A stretch of 64,000 nt of DNA from CAZQXD01 sp964597315 (GCA_964597315.1 CAZQXD010000003.1:1-64000); one strand, 5' to 3'. Shown: positions 7,229-16,826, numbered from the stretch's first letter. Notes: generated by a model from the letters alone, not told the origin. Numbers and translations: made by a program.

Positions 7229-9735
7229 CAGCCTTGCTATGGCGCAGCGGCTGGCGGTATCTGGCCCGCCATCCTTGGCAACCGGTTTTGTCCTTGCTGG
7301 GCATCGCCCTGGGGGTGGCGGTGGTGATCGCGGTGGATCTGGCCAACGAGAGCGCCCGGGCCAGTTTTCACCAATCCATGACAGATCTCACCGGTAGCGC
7401 CACCCATCGCATTGTACCGGGTCCCCAGGGCATACCGGAAGAGTTGTATACCGCCCTGCGGCTACAATTGAGCATTCACCGCTCCGCCCCCCTGGTAACG
7501 GGCTACGCGGCCCTGCTGGACGGTGGCGGCCTGGTTCGGGTGCTGGGGGTGGACCCCTTCGCCGAAGGACCCTTTCGCGGCTATCTGGAAGCCGCCGCCG
7601 GCGCAGACACCACGGCCGCTTTGACCGCCCTGATTACCCAATCCAATACCGTCTTGGTCCCTCGCCGACTAGCCTCTCAATCCCCGCTGCGGGTGCGGGT
7701 TGGCCAACGGATCAATGATCTTCATGTGGTCGGGGTATTTTCCGAGCCGACCCTGGATGGGCTGATCGTCACCGACATCAGCACCGCCCAAGCCCTGTTC
7801 CACAAGCAGGGCCAGCTCAGCGACATTCACCTGGTCCTAGCCAAGGGCGAGGCAGGCGAGCGACAAGCCCAAGCCATTGCCCAGCTCCTGACGCCGGGCC
7901 TGCGCCTGGAATCTACCGCCAGCCACGACCAGGCCGGGCAGGATCTAAGCGCCGCTTTTCAGCTCAATCTGACCGCCATGAGCCTGCTGGCCCTGCTGGT
8001 GGGCATGTTCCTGATCTATAACACAATGACCTTTTCGGTGGTGGTGCGGCGGCGGCTGTGGGGCCTGTTGCGCACCCTGGGCGTGGAGCGCCGACAGGTC
8101 TTCGCCCTGATTCTTGGGGAAGCCCTGCTACTGGGTCTGGCAGGCACAGTGCTGGGCAGCCTGCTCGGCATCTGGCTAGGCTCGTTCTTGGTACACCTGG
8201 TTACCCGCACCATCAATGATCTGTACTACGTGCTGACCGTCCAGGAACTGGCGCTTGCGCCTTTATCCCTGGCCAAGGGCGCAGCCCTGGGGCTGGTAGC
8301 CACCCTCATCGCCGCCTGGCTGCCCGCTCGGGAAGCGGCCCAGGCCCACCCCACGGTGGTGCTAAGCCGCGCCGACCTGGAAACCCGTTGGACCAGCGCC
8401 CTGGGACGCTTGGCCCTGGCTGCCCTGGTCGCGGCGGGGCTGGGATTGGGGACACTGGTTTTGAGTCAGGGACTGGTAGCGGGATTCGTGGGTCTGTTTC
8501 TGGGCATACTGGCTTGCGCGCTGCTGGCGCCAGTCTGGGTAGCTGGTCTGGCCCGGCTGGCCCAGCGAACCCCTGGTCGCCACGGCCTGTTGGCGCGGAT
8601 GGCCTTTCGTGACGCTCGCCGGAGCCTGAGCCGTACCGGCGTGGCGGTGGCGGCGCTGATGGTGGCCTTTGCTGCCGCCGTCGGCGTGGGGATCATGGTG
8701 GATAGCTTCAGAAGCGGGGTGGCGATATGGATCGGTGACTTGCTCACTGCGGATTTCTATGTCACCACGCCCGCGCTTGAGGGAGGCGACGACAGCGCCG
8801 CCCTGAACCCCCTGGCCGTGGCCGCCTTGCGGGAGACGGTCGGTCCCGCCTCCGTGGCCACGTACCGCCGTAACCAGACCCGGATAGCCGGGCGGACGGT
8901 GAGCTTGACCGCCTTGGACCCGGCCCCAGCCACCCGCCACGGCTATCGGTTCAGCGGCGGTGATCCCGACCGCGCTTGGGCCGCCTTCGAACAGGGAGCT
9001 GTACTGATTTCGGAACCCCTAGCCTACCGACTGGGCCTGACCCCGGGGGACAATCTGGCCATGGGCACGGACTTCGGGCCACGACGTTTTCCGGTGGCCG
9101 GGGTATTTCATGATTACGGCTCGGAGCATGGTCGCGTGCTGTTGCATCGGAACATCTACGACCGCTGGTGGAACGATCCCGCAGTGGGTTCGGCGGCGAT
9201 CCATGCACCGCCGGACGCCGCTCTGGCGGCCCTGCGCCGGACACTGGAGCAGCGCCTAGCGCCTATCCAAGCGCTAGTGATTCATACCCACCGGGAAATC
9301 CGTGATCGCACCCTGGCGGTGTTCGACCGCACCTTTACCGTCACCGGAGTGCTGCGCCTGCTGGCGGTGATGGTGGCTTTTGTGGGTGTGTTGAGCGCCC
9401 TGATGGCCCTGCAAATGGAGCGATCTCGGGAATTCGCCATGCTTCGGGCCATGGGCATGACACCTGGAGAGGTGGGCTGGCTGGTAACCTGGCAGACTGG
9501 ATTTTTGGGCCTGGCGGCGGGGCTGATGGCAGTGCCGGTGGGGCTGGGACTGGCCCTGGTGCTGATTCACGTTATCAACCGGCGAGCCTTTGGCTGGACC
9601 ATGCCCTTTGAGGCCGACCCCTGGTTGCTGGCTCAAACCGTCGCCCTGGCGGTGCTGGCCGCCTTACTAGCCGGGCTTTACCCCATCTGGCGCATGGCCC
9701 GCAGTCGGCCCGCCGATGCCCTACGTGGCGAATAA
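7225..9735 (+). CDS. ABC transporter permease, FtsX/MacB superfamily (AttF/AttG-like, duplicated)
   Basis: 836 residues from a GTG that overlaps the upstream stop by 4 bases. The architecture is an N-terminal membrane segment after WRYLARHPWQPVLSLLGIALG, a periplasmic domain, three membrane segments around 250-370 (first FtsX core), a second anchoring segment near 470 (RTGVAVAALMVAFAAAVGVGI), a second periplasmic domain, and a final FtsX core ending LAGLYPIWRMARSRPADALRGE. It looks like two FtsX permease halves in one chain, as in YbbP-type proteins. It forms one transporter with the ATPase upstream and is followed 3 bases later by the lipocalin gene. Confidence 0.9.
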   Translation: MTALLWRSGWRYLARHPWQPVLSLLGIALGVAVVIAVDLANESARASFHQSMTDLTGSATHRIVPGPQGIPEELYTALRLQLSIHRSAPLVTGYAALLDGGGLVRVLGVDPFAEGPFRGYLEAAAGADTTAALTALITQSNTVLVPRRLASQSPLRVRVGQRINDLHVVGVFSEPTLDGLIVTDISTAQALFHKQGQLSDIHLVLAKGEAGERQAQAIAQLLTPGLRLESTASHDQAGQDLSAAFQLNLTAMSLLALLVGMFLIYNTMTFSVVVRRRLWGLLRTLGVERRQVFALILGEALLLGLAGTVLGSLLGIWLGSFLVHLVTRTINDLYYVLTVQELALAPLSLAKGAALGLVATLIAAWLPAREAAQAHPTVVLSRADLETRWTSALGRLALAALVAAGLGLGTLVLSQGLVAGFVGLFLGILACALLAPVWVAGLARLAQRTPGRHGLLARMAFRDARRSLSRTGVAVAALMVAFAAAVGVGIMVDSFRSGVAIWIGDLLTADFYVTTPALEGGDDSAALNPLAVAALRETVGPASVATYRRNQTRIAGRTVSLTALDPAPATRHGYRFSGGDPDRAWAAFEQGAVLISEPLAYRLGLTPGDNLAMGTDFGPRRFPVAGVFHDYGSEHGRVLLHRNIYDRWWNDPAVGSAAIHAPPDAALAALRRTLEQRLAPIQALVIHTHREIRDRTLAVFDRTFTVTGVLRLLAVMVAFVGVLSALMALQMERSREFAMLRAMGMTPGEVGWLVTWQTGFLGLAAGLMAVPVGLGLALVLIHVINRRAFGWTMPFEADPWLLAQTVALAVLAALLAGLYPIWRMARSRPADALRGE

Positions 9736-9738
9736 GCC

Positions 9739-10875
9739 ATGACCACACGCCGACTGACGCTCCTGTTCGCAACCCTGGGGCTGGGCATCCTGGGTGGGCT
9801 GCTACTGCTCCCAACCCGGCCTCCCACGACGGATGGCTTCGTGCCGGTGGCCTGGACCTTGGGGGGCGATGCTGCGGGCTATGCCCAGGCCATGGAGCCA
9901 CAATCCCTGGAATTTCCAAGGGATCATGGCCCTCACCCAGATTTTCGCAACGAGTGGTGGTATCTGACCGGCAATCTGGCCACCCCCCAGGGACGGCGCT
10001 TTGGCTACCAGTTAACCCTGTTTCGCAATGCCCTTAGTCCCAAACCGACACCTAAGGATTCCGCCTGGCGGACCCGCCAGGTGTATATGGGCCATTTCGC
10101 CGTTACCGACATGGCCGGCGGTCGGCACTTCAGCTTCGAGCGTTATGCCCGGGCCGCGCTGGGTCTGGCCGGCGCCCGGGCCACGCCATTTCGGGTATGG
10201 CTGGAGGACTGGTCCCTCGACGGTGGGGACGCCCTGTTTCCGCTGCGACTGCGAGCCGCCGCCGAGGGCGTGGCGCTGGAATTGACGCTGGAAACCACCA
10301 AACCGCTGATATTACAGGGTGAGCAAGGTCTGAGCCGAAGAAGCGGGGAGTCGGGCCATGGCTCTTATTATTACTCCTTTACTCGCCTGCCCAGCCAAGG
10401 CCAACTGCGCCTGAACGGCTATGAGTTCCAGGTAGCAGGATCAAGTTGGCTGGATCGGGAGTGGAGTAGCCAAGCCTTGGGACCGGAGCAGACCGGCTGG
10501 GACTGGTTTGCCCTGCAACTGGATGATGGCCGGGACCTGATGTTCTACCGGCTGCGCCACCAAGACGGGGGCATGGACCCCTTCAGTGCCGGGGTGCTGG
10601 TGGGGATCGACGGCGCCAAGCACAGCCTCGGTCCCGAAGACGTGATCCTGGAACCCCTGGACACCTGGACCAGTCCTCGCACCGGTGACCGTTATCCAGT
10701 GCGCTGGCGTCTGGCGGTGCCGGAGGCCGGACTGGAACTCAGCATCGAACCGCGCCTTGAGGATCAGGAAATGCAGGTGACTTTCCGCTACTGGGAAGGC
10801 GCGGTGAGCGTCTCGGGCACGGCATCCGGTCAGGGCTATCTGGAAATGACCCGCTACGAACCACCCAAACCGTAG
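9739..10875 (+). CDS. Lipocalin-like CrtC/AttH family exported protein
   Basis: A 378-residue protein with a single N-terminal hydrophobic segment (about 5-25, LLFATLGLGILGGLLLL), an uncleaved anchor or signal peptide. The body carries the family hallmarks FPRDHGPHPDFRNEWWYLTG (about 55-74), FGYQLTLFRNAL, YMGHFAVTD, HGSYYYSFTRL and SWLDREWSSQ. These define the CrtC-type (carotenoid 1,2-hydratase-like) double lipocalin family, in which AttH is the member linked to AttEFG ABC transporters. It is 3 bases downstream of the permease, so operon membership is clear. Carotenoid hydratase activity is unlikely, as no carotenoid genes are present. A role in handling an exported lipid is inference. Confidence 0.85.
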   Translation: MTTRRLTLLFATLGLGILGGLLLLPTRPPTTDGFVPVAWTLGGDAAGYAQAMEPQSLEFPRDHGPHPDFRNEWWYLTGNLATPQGRRFGYQLTLFRNALSPKPTPKDSAWRTRQVYMGHFAVTDMAGGRHFSFERYARAALGLAGARATPFRVWLEDWSLDGGDALFPLRLRAAAEGVALELTLETTKPLILQGEQGLSRRSGESGHGSYYYSFTRLPSQGQLRLNGYEFQVAGSSWLDREWSSQALGPEQTGWDWFALQLDDGRDLMFYRLRHQDGGMDPFSAGVLVGIDGAKHSLGPEDVILEPLDTWTSPRTGDRYPVRWRLAVPEAGLELSIEPRLEDQEMQVTFRYWEGAVSVSGTASGQGYLEMTRYEPPKP

Positions 10876-10987
10876 CCCTAGACCCTGTTGATCCGCAGGC
10901 TGAGACCAATACGTCCTTTTTAAGGTTCTGTCCCCCGGAACCAGCGGCTACAATACTTCCCCCCACCGCACCCACCCGGATAACTCC

Positions 10988-11785
10988 ATGGACCTTGTAC
11001 AGATTATCGCCCTAGCCCTGGTGCAGGGCATCACGGAATTCCTACCCATTTCCAGTTCCGCCCATCTGATCCTGATACCGATACTCACCGAATGGCCGGA
11101 CCAGGGCCTGGCCTTCGACGTGGCGGTGCATGTGGGCACTCTGGCGGCGGTGGTGCTGTACTTTCGACGCGAACTCTACGCCATGGCCCGGGAATGGGTG
11201 GGGTCCCTGACCGGACGGGGACTGACCCCGGAGGCCCGGCTAGCCTGGGTGGTGTTACTGGGCACGGTGCCGGTGGGACTGGCTGGACTACTGGCCAAAG
11301 AGGTGATCGAGACCCAGTTACGCTCCCCCCTGGTAATCGCCACAACTACCATTGGCTTCGGACTCCTGCTGTGGTGGGCCGATGCTTGGGGCCGGGGACG
11401 GCGTGGCGAATACAGTCTAGGCTGGAAAGATGCCTTGCTGATCGGCGTCGCCCAAGCTGTGGCGCTGATTCCCGGCACGTCCCGCTCCGGCATCACCATG
11501 ACCGCCGGTCTGGCCCTGGGTCTGACCCGACAGGCGGCGGCCCGGTTTTCGTTTCTGCTGTCTATTCCGGTGATTATCCTGGCTGGCGGCCTGGAAACCC
11601 TGGACTTGGCGCGCAGCCCCGGCGCTGTCCATTGGGGGGTGCTGGCGCTAGGCTCGCTACTGTCCTGGCTCAGCGCCTATTTGTGCATCGTCTGGTTTCT
11701 GAAACTCCTAGAGCGGATCGGCATGTGGCCTTTCGCGGTCTACCGGCTGGTGCTGGGGGTGGGGCTTTGGGTGATGTTCTGGTGA
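10988..11785 (+). CDS. uppP: Undecaprenyl-diphosphatase (BacA/UppP)
   Basis: A 265-residue multi-pass inner-membrane enzyme that dephosphorylates undecaprenyl diphosphate to recycle the carrier for peptidoglycan and surface polysaccharides. The two signature motifs are present: QGITEFLPISSSAHLIL near residues 14-30 and PGTSRSGITMT near 162-172, with the catalytic Glu and Arg. About eight hydrophobic segments follow the family pattern, and the length is normal. It is 112 bases after the lipocalin gene and probably has its own promoter. It converges on the sulfatase gene with 8 bases between stop codons. Confidence 0.95.
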   Translation: MDLVQIIALALVQGITEFLPISSSAHLILIPILTEWPDQGLAFDVAVHVGTLAAVVLYFRRELYAMAREWVGSLTGRGLTPEARLAWVVLLGTVPVGLAGLLAKEVIETQLRSPLVIATTTIGFGLLLWWADAWGRGRRGEYSLGWKDALLIGVAQAVALIPGTSRSGITMTAGLALGLTRQAAARFSFLLSIPVIILAGGLETLDLARSPGAVHWGVLALGSLLSWLSAYLCIVWFLKLLERIGMWPFAVYRLVLGVGLWVMFW

Positions 11786-11793
11786 CAGCCGGA

Positions 11794-13284
11794 CTACAAA
11801 GACAGCTTACGCCTAATCTTACGCATCAAGATGTCGAACTCCCGCCCCAGACTTTGCTCGGTCTCCAGCAGAGGGTCGAGCCAATGGGACAAAGTCTCCT
11901 TTATCGCCGCCGATTCCGGGCGGGTGGCCAGGTTGACCCACTCGTTGGGGTCGGCGATGTCATCATAAAGTTCTTCGCTCCCATCTCGATAACGGATATA
12001 GCGCCAGCGCTCGCCGCGCACCGAATGATTGCCGACGCCCCAGGTGGACAGGGCCGGCCATTCCCAAGGACGTTGTGGGTCCGCCAACAAGGAAACCAGG
12101 CTCCGACCCTCCAAGACGGGATTTGGTTGCAATCCACACAGGTCTTGCAGTGTTGGATAAAGGTCCAACAAGCTCACGGGGCGCTGGCAACGTTCCCCAG
12201 CCCGGGCGATGCCCGGAGCGGAGATGACCAAGGGTACTCGGGTGGCCCGTTCCCAAAGGGTGAATTTCCGCCAGTGCAGTTTCTCACCCAGATGATAACC
12301 GTGGTCGCTCCATAGCATAACCACCGTGTTGTGGGCATTCGGCCCCTGCTCCAAGGCATCCAAAATCCGCCCCAGCTGATGATCCACATAACTGATACTG
12401 GCCAGATAGCCCTGTACCGCCGACCGCCACTGGTCATGACGCAAGACGTCCGCGTGATCGTTCTGGTTTCTGGCCCAAGCACGGGCGATGGGGGGTACAT
12501 CCTCCAGATCGTCGGCCCGAAACGGGGGAAGCGAGATGTGTTCCAGCGGGTAGAGATCAAAGTACTGCCGGGGTACGTACCAAGGCAGATGAGGCCGGAA
12601 GAACCCTACTGCCAGAAACAAGGGGCGACTCTGAGGACGCGTTAATTGTTCCGCCGCCCAAGCGGCCAACCGAGCATCGGGGGTGATTTCCTCTGGAGCG
12701 CCGCCAGGACCCCAATCGAAAATCGGTTTATCCATGGCGTTCAGGGGCATCCCCTGAGGCACCTGATCCGGTGGAAAGGTAAAATAGTCGTCCCATAGAC
12801 TAGGATCATGATCGTAGGCATCCCAGGGCAACTCATTGGGAAGGTTGCCAGCGGCCTGCGGGCGACCGTAAGGATAGGCGCCATGGAACACCTTGCCCCC
12901 TCCAGCTACCCGATAACCGGCCATGCGAAACGCCTCGGGCAAGGTCAAGGTATCGGGCAGATACTCCCTAAGCTTCTCGAAATTCGAGTAAATCTCGCTA
13001 GTGGACGGGCGCAGACCGGTCATGACACTGACCCGCGAGGGATTGCAGGCAGGCGCGCTGCAATAGGCCCGGGTGAAGGTCACCCCTGCCTGGGCAAGAC
13101 GCTCCAGATTCGGGGTTCGCACTCCGGGATAGCCATCCAGGATACTCACCCAATCGTTAAGATCGTCGATGGAAATGAATAGCACATTGGGTCGTGGCGT
13201 CAGCGCGCGGCTCCAATCCGAAAGCCCACAAAGCAAAGCCCCGCCCGCCGCTAACAATAGAGATCGCCGCTTTAAACTGATCAT
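11794..13284 (-). CDS. Type I sulfatase (iduronate-2-sulfatase-like), exported
   Basis: 496 residues from the ATG at 13284, which overlaps the stop of the upstream glycosyltransferase by one base (TAATG) and has GAGG 8 bases upstream. The N-terminus has a signal with an SLKRRSLLLAAGG motif that could be twin-arginine. Metal ligands lie in FISIDDLNDW (Asp40, Asp41). The formylglycine site is Cys80 in CNPSR. A second metal motif appears as WSDHGYHLGEKLHWRKFTLWE, typical of iduronate-2-sulfatase relatives. The formylglycine-generating enzyme is not in this window. Coupling to a glycosyltransferase suggests sulfated-glycan turnover or processing; the substrate is not known. Confidence 0.88.
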   Translation of the reverse strand: MISLKRRSLLLAAGGALLCGLSDWSRALTPRPNVLFISIDDLNDWVSILDGYPGVRTPNLERLAQAGVTFTRAYCSAPACNPSRVSVMTGLRPSTSEIYSNFEKLREYLPDTLTLPEAFRMAGYRVAGGGKVFHGAYPYGRPQAAGNLPNELPWDAYDHDPSLWDDYFTFPPDQVPQGMPLNAMDKPIFDWGPGGAPEEITPDARLAAWAAEQLTRPQSRPLFLAVGFFRPHLPWYVPRQYFDLYPLEHISLPPFRADDLEDVPPIARAWARNQNDHADVLRHDQWRSAVQGYLASISYVDHQLGRILDALEQGPNAHNTVVMLWSDHGYHLGEKLHWRKFTLWERATRVPLVISAPGIARAGERCQRPVSLLDLYPTLQDLCGLQPNPVLEGRSLVSLLADPQRPWEWPALSTWGVGNHSVRGERWRYIRYRDGSEELYDDIADPNEWVNLATRPESAAIKETLSHWLDPLLETEQSLGREFDILMRKIRRKLSL

Positions 13285-14285
13285 TAACCGTTCCTCGAAC
13301 CCTTCCAAATCCGGCTGCCCTTTTCGAAAACAATCCTCAGGACAATAACAACGGCGTGCAACGGCAATGTCGGCTCCAGTTTTAAAATACTCAACAGAAG
13401 TTTCGAATCGATTTTCTGCATTGTCGCAATAGAATGTAACAAGCTACGAATAAGATTTTCTCTGATACCGGCTAATTTTTTTTGGTTCGCTTTATGCTGT
13501 TCTGATGTCAGGGAATAGGCGGCGGCCACGCTCTTCCATAGTTTAATTTCATTGCGTAATCTAGCCAGTGATTTAGACGTCCCCCAGCCAGCGCCAGAAT
13601 AAATATTCACCCCTGTTCCGCAGTCACATTCGACGTTTGATGAAAACACGATTCGATCATCGAGCGACGCATAATCCAACCAGAAAAAATAATCTTGGCC
13701 ATTAAAAAATTCTTCTCTGAACCTCAACTTAGGAAACGCTCGAAACCGGTAAACAACATTCGATGTTCCTATCACATTCCCTTTAATCAATATTTGATCG
13801 AACATTTTTCCTAGGTATTTATAAATTTGTCGCTTTTCATCCAATAATAGATGCTCATCAAGAGGCAATTTTCCAGCCCTTTTAATCGCCGATTGCTCTT
13901 TATAATTTGGAAAGTAAAAATCAGAAAAATAAAAATTATATCCATACTCTAAAGCTGAGATTGCGTTTTGGATATGACCATCCATCCATTCATCGTCTGA
14001 ATCAAGAAACGCCACGTATTCGGTATCTTCGCCCACATTCTCCAATCCTAGGTTTCGGGCTGCTCCCGGGCCGGAATTATCTTGTTCAATGACACGAACC
14101 CGATTGGGGTATTGCTTTATAATGGACTGCAATTCATCTGTTGCTCTGATGGGTGATCCATCATCCACCACGATCACCAGCAACTCGGAGTCACCACTCT
14201 GATTGAGAACCGAAAGCACCGCTTTTTTCAAAATGCCGGGCTTTCTCTGAAAATAAGGAATAACCACGCTAACTTTGGAACCCAT
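13284..14285 (-). CDS. Family 2 glycosyltransferase
   Basis: 333 residues from the ATG at 14285 (GAGGGT about 5 bases upstream; an in-frame ATG at 14312 is less well placed). The GT-A fold motifs are clear: KVSVVIPYFQRKPG at the N-terminus, VVDDGSP, NSGPGAARNLGLE and FLDSDDEW (the DXD). Codon use is AT-rich compared with the flanking genes, which suggests acquisition from another source. It sits between a second GT2 gene (63 bases upstream) and the overlapping sulfatase. The acceptor and the sugar cannot be told from sequence. Confidence 0.87.
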   Translation of the reverse strand: MGSKVSVVIPYFQRKPGILKKAVLSVLNQSGDSELLVIVVDDGSPIRATDELQSIIKQYPNRVRVIEQDNSGPGAARNLGLENVGEDTEYVAFLDSDDEWMDGHIQNAISALEYGYNFYFSDFYFPNYKEQSAIKRAGKLPLDEHLLLDEKRQIYKYLGKMFDQILIKGNVIGTSNVVYRFRAFPKLRFREEFFNGQDYFFWLDYASLDDRIVFSSNVECDCGTGVNIYSGAGWGTSKSLARLRNEIKLWKSVAAAYSLTSEQHKANQKKLAGIRENLIRSLLHSIATMQKIDSKLLLSILKLEPTLPLHAVVIVLRIVFEKGSRIWKGSRNG

Positions 14286-14348
14286 TGCCACCCTCGGTTC
14301 ATCCTCACACAAAAATTCAGTAAGATACCCGCGCAGGCGAGCCGTTTT

Positions 14349-15287
14349 CTAGTTTAGAAACGCGCCATGTGTAAACTTTGATTTTTTATAGCTTTCATAA
14401 ATCCTTATCAGCAATGGAAGTACTTTAAATATACCTAGCAATCTGGCCAACACACCCAGAGGATAACGATCTCTAAAGCAGGCATTGGACAAACCAATGA
14501 CAGTGCTGTTTAATAAATTTAAGATATTAGATGGAAAAGAAAAATTTGGATTTTTGAGTATGAGTATTGCTTCTGATTTCACTCTATTGCTGTGGTATTT
14601 TAAGAATTTTTTTCCCGATATTTTGAACGAATTCTTGAATCCACGCGCATGAAACAAAAGAGCTTTCGGCACCAATACAAATTGCAACTCATGATAATAA
14701 ATTCTGTTTGAAAAGTCGTCATCCTCTCCATACATAAAAAACAATGGATCGAACCCGCCTACTTCTTCTAAGCAACGCCTTGACACCAGCCAACATGCTG
14801 CGTTGGCCGACTTGATAGGGTAGCTGCTTTCGACGTTTTTGAAATACAGATCTCGCAGATAAGGTTTACAATATCTGGCCAGATAACTGCCAAAAAAAAT
14901 AGGATCGAAATCGTCTCCCTGATAATTCAAGTGTAGTGGCGTCACCGCGCCAACCGTCTCTTTATTTCGAGCAGCTTCATATAAACATTCAATGGCGTTC
15001 GCGGCGACGAAAGCGTCTTGATTCAACAGCAAGACATACTCGGCATCATTATCCATGCAATATCGTAAGCCAATATTGTTCGCCGACCCGAAACCCAAAT
15101 TTTCATCCGATACGAATAATATCACATCATCATATTCGCGAATAATCGAGACCGTATTATCAGTAGAGGCATTATCGACCACTATAATATGAGTATTTAT
15201 GCTGCTTTGACAAAGACTATCAATACATTTTTTAATCCACCTTTCTCCATTATAAGTAACGATCACTGCAAATATTCTTGGCGTCAT
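14349..15287 (-). CDS. Family 2 glycosyltransferase (rhamnosyltransferase-like)
   Basis: A 312-residue GT2 enzyme with RIFAVIVTYNGERWIKKCIDSL at the N-terminus, IIVVDNASTDNT, NLGFGSANNIGLRY and LLLNQDAF (metal-binding NQD in place of DXD). The downstream GG-FDPLFFMYGEDDDFSNR motif is characteristic of the WbbL/rhamnosyltransferase-like group. It is the lowest-GC gene of the window (stretches near 14500-14650 are about one third GC), a strong sign of transfer. It is probably the first gene of a three-gene unit with the next glycosyltransferase and the sulfatase. Rhamnose specificity is only a family hint. Confidence 0.87.
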   Translation of the reverse strand: MTPRIFAVIVTYNGERWIKKCIDSLCQSSINTHIIVVDNASTDNTVSIIREYDDVILFVSDENLGFGSANNIGLRYCMDNDAEYVLLLNQDAFVAANAIECLYEAARNKETVGAVTPLHLNYQGDDFDPIFFGSYLARYCKPYLRDLYFKNVESSYPIKSANAACWLVSRRCLEEVGGFDPLFFMYGEDDDFSNRIYYHELQFVLVPKALLFHARGFKNSFKISGKKFLKYHSNRVKSEAILILKNPNFSFPSNILNLLNSTVIGLSNACFRDRYPLGVLARLLGIFKVLPLLIRIYESYKKSKFTHGAFLN

Positions 15288-15431
15288 GAAAATATATCCA
15301 AAAGATTTAGAATTCGTTATCCATAGCCCACATCCAATGTCTCGGTACAGGCTCGGCGGGCGTATCAGCCAATTTAAAACATTAATAACCTGATGCTATC
15401 GACCGGATAGTAATAATTGTTAGTAACAGTA

Positions 15432-16121
15432 TCAGCGCCGCATCCGCAAATGAGCAAACCATTTACGCTCCAGCAACTTGAAGGCCCCCACAATAATAAA
15501 CGTTAGAGCCATATAGAACAGCGCCACGGTGATAAAGGCTTCATAGGGGCTGTAATAACGGGAGTAGATCACCCGGGCCGCGCCGGTGAGGTCCATGATG
15601 GTGATAACGCTGGCCACGGCGCTGCCGTGGAGCATGAAGATCACTTCGTTGCCGTAGGCCGGCAGCGCCCGGCGAAAGGCGCTGGGCAGAATAATCCGGC
15701 GGGTCATCAGCGCCCGGGACATGCCACAGGCCAACGCCGCCTCGATCTCGCCCCGGGGGGTGGCGATGATAGCCCCGCGCAGAATCTCCAGGGTGTAGGC
15801 ACAGGTATTGAGGGTAAACGCGATCAGGGCGCACCAGTACGCCTCTCTCAGGACCGGCCACAGAAAGCTCTCCTGGATGGCCTGGAACTGTCCGGCGCCG
15901 TAGTAGATCATGAACATCTGCACCAGCAACGGCGTACCCCGAAAGAAATAGCTGTACGACCATACCGGCCAGCGCAGCAGGGGGTTTTTGGAGGCCGCCG
16001 CCAGAGCCAGGGGCACAGCCAAGACTAGGCCAATGACCAAGGCTGCCCCAACCAGTTGCACGGTGGTGGCCAGACCTTGCAGATACAGGCCCAGATTATC
16101 GACGATGATGGAGAAATCCAC
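15432..16121 (-). CDS. Basic amino acid ABC transporter permease (HisM/AotM-like)
   Basis: A 229-residue inner-membrane permease of the polar amino acid type. It contains the WSYSYFFRGTPLLVQMFMIYYG segment and the EAA loop GEIEAALACGMSRALMTRRIILPSA. The sequence is closest to the HisM/ArtM/AotM half of histidine or arginine/ornithine transporters. It lies 3 bases after the HisQ-like gene, and both belong to the four-gene minus-strand transporter unit. Arginine or ornithine as substrate would fit the nearby AST catabolic operon, but this is inference. Confidence 0.92.
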   Translation of the reverse strand: MDFSIIVDNLGLYLQGLATTVQLVGAALVIGLVLAVPLALAAASKNPLLRWPVWSYSYFFRGTPLLVQMFMIYYGAGQFQAIQESFLWPVLREAYWCALIAFTLNTCAYTLEILRGAIIATPRGEIEAALACGMSRALMTRRIILPSAFRRALPAYGNEVIFMLHGSAVASVITIMDLTGAARVIYSRYYSPYEAFITVALFYMALTFIIVGAFKLLERKWFAHLRMRR

Positions 16122-16124
16122 GCT

Positions 16125-16814
16125 TCAGTCCCTCCGAAAACCCACGCTATAACGCCGTTCCGCCCAGCGCAGCAGCAGTACCGAAACCGTGGTAAAGACA
16201 AGAAAATACAGGGCGACGATGCAATAAAACGTAAACGGCGCCCGGGTGGCCCCGGCGGCCAGGGCGGCTTTGCGAACCATGTCCTCCAGGCCGATGATGG
16301 ACACCAGGGCGGTGGTCTTGAGCAACACCAGCCAGTTATTGCCAAAGCCCGGCAGAGCATGGCGGACCATTTGGGGCAACAGAATCCGCCGGAACACCAG
16401 CGCCCGACTCATGCCATAGGCGTAGCCGGCCTCCAACTGCCCCGCCGGCACCGCCAGCATGGCGCCCCGGAAGGTTTCGGTCATATAGGCGCCGAAAATA
16501 AAGCCGATGGTCAGAAACCCGGCAATGAACGGGTCCACGTCGATATAGGCTTCGTAGCCCACCCGGTAGGCCAGCTCATTGACCAGCACCTGGCCGCCGT
16601 AAAACACCAGCAGCATCAGCACCAGATCGGGGATACCCCGAATCACCGTGGTGTAGACCATGGCCGCCCCCGAGGTGAGCCGGGATCGGGACAGCTTGGC
16701 CAGAGCGCCCGCAAGGCCCAGGACCACGGCTAGGGCCAGGGAGGCCAGGGCCAGACTGATGGTCAGCCAGGCCCCCTCCAGAATGCTCAGGCCGTAGCCT
16801 TGCAAATCCAACAT
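16125..16814 (-). CDS. Basic amino acid ABC transporter permease (HisQ/AotQ-like)
   Basis: A 229-residue permease with the N-terminal LDLQGYGLSILEGAWLTISLALASLALAVVLG topology, VIRGIPDLVLMLLVFYGGQ and the EAA loop GQLEAGYAYGMSRALVFRRILLPQM. It pairs with the HisM-like permease encoded immediately downstream to form the membrane heterodimer. The periplasmic binding protein gene ends 12 bases upstream. Family assignment is secure; substrate specificity is set mainly by the binding protein. Confidence 0.92.
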   Translation of the reverse strand: MLDLQGYGLSILEGAWLTISLALASLALAVVLGLAGALAKLSRSRLTSGAAMVYTTVIRGIPDLVLMLLVFYGGQVLVNELAYRVGYEAYIDVDPFIAGFLTIGFIFGAYMTETFRGAMLAVPAGQLEAGYAYGMSRALVFRRILLPQMVRHALPGFGNNWLVLLKTTALVSIIGLEDMVRKAALAAGATRAPFTFYCIVALYFLVFTTVSVLLLRWAERRYSVGFRRD

Positions 16815-16826
16815 GGGCTGATGGGA

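Noticed and set aside
9739..10875. Carotenoid 1,2-hydratase
   Set aside because: Only the fold is shared; no carotenoid genes occur in the window and the ABC transporter context fits the AttH group.
11092..12315. 407-codon plus-strand frame across uppP and the sulfatase end
   Set aside because: It is out of frame with uppP and antisense to the sulfatase; the product has no recognisable domain.
15395..15410. Terminator-like CTATC-N5-GATAG hairpin between the transporter and the glycosyltransferase
   Set aside because: Only five base pairs and no T run; too weak to call.
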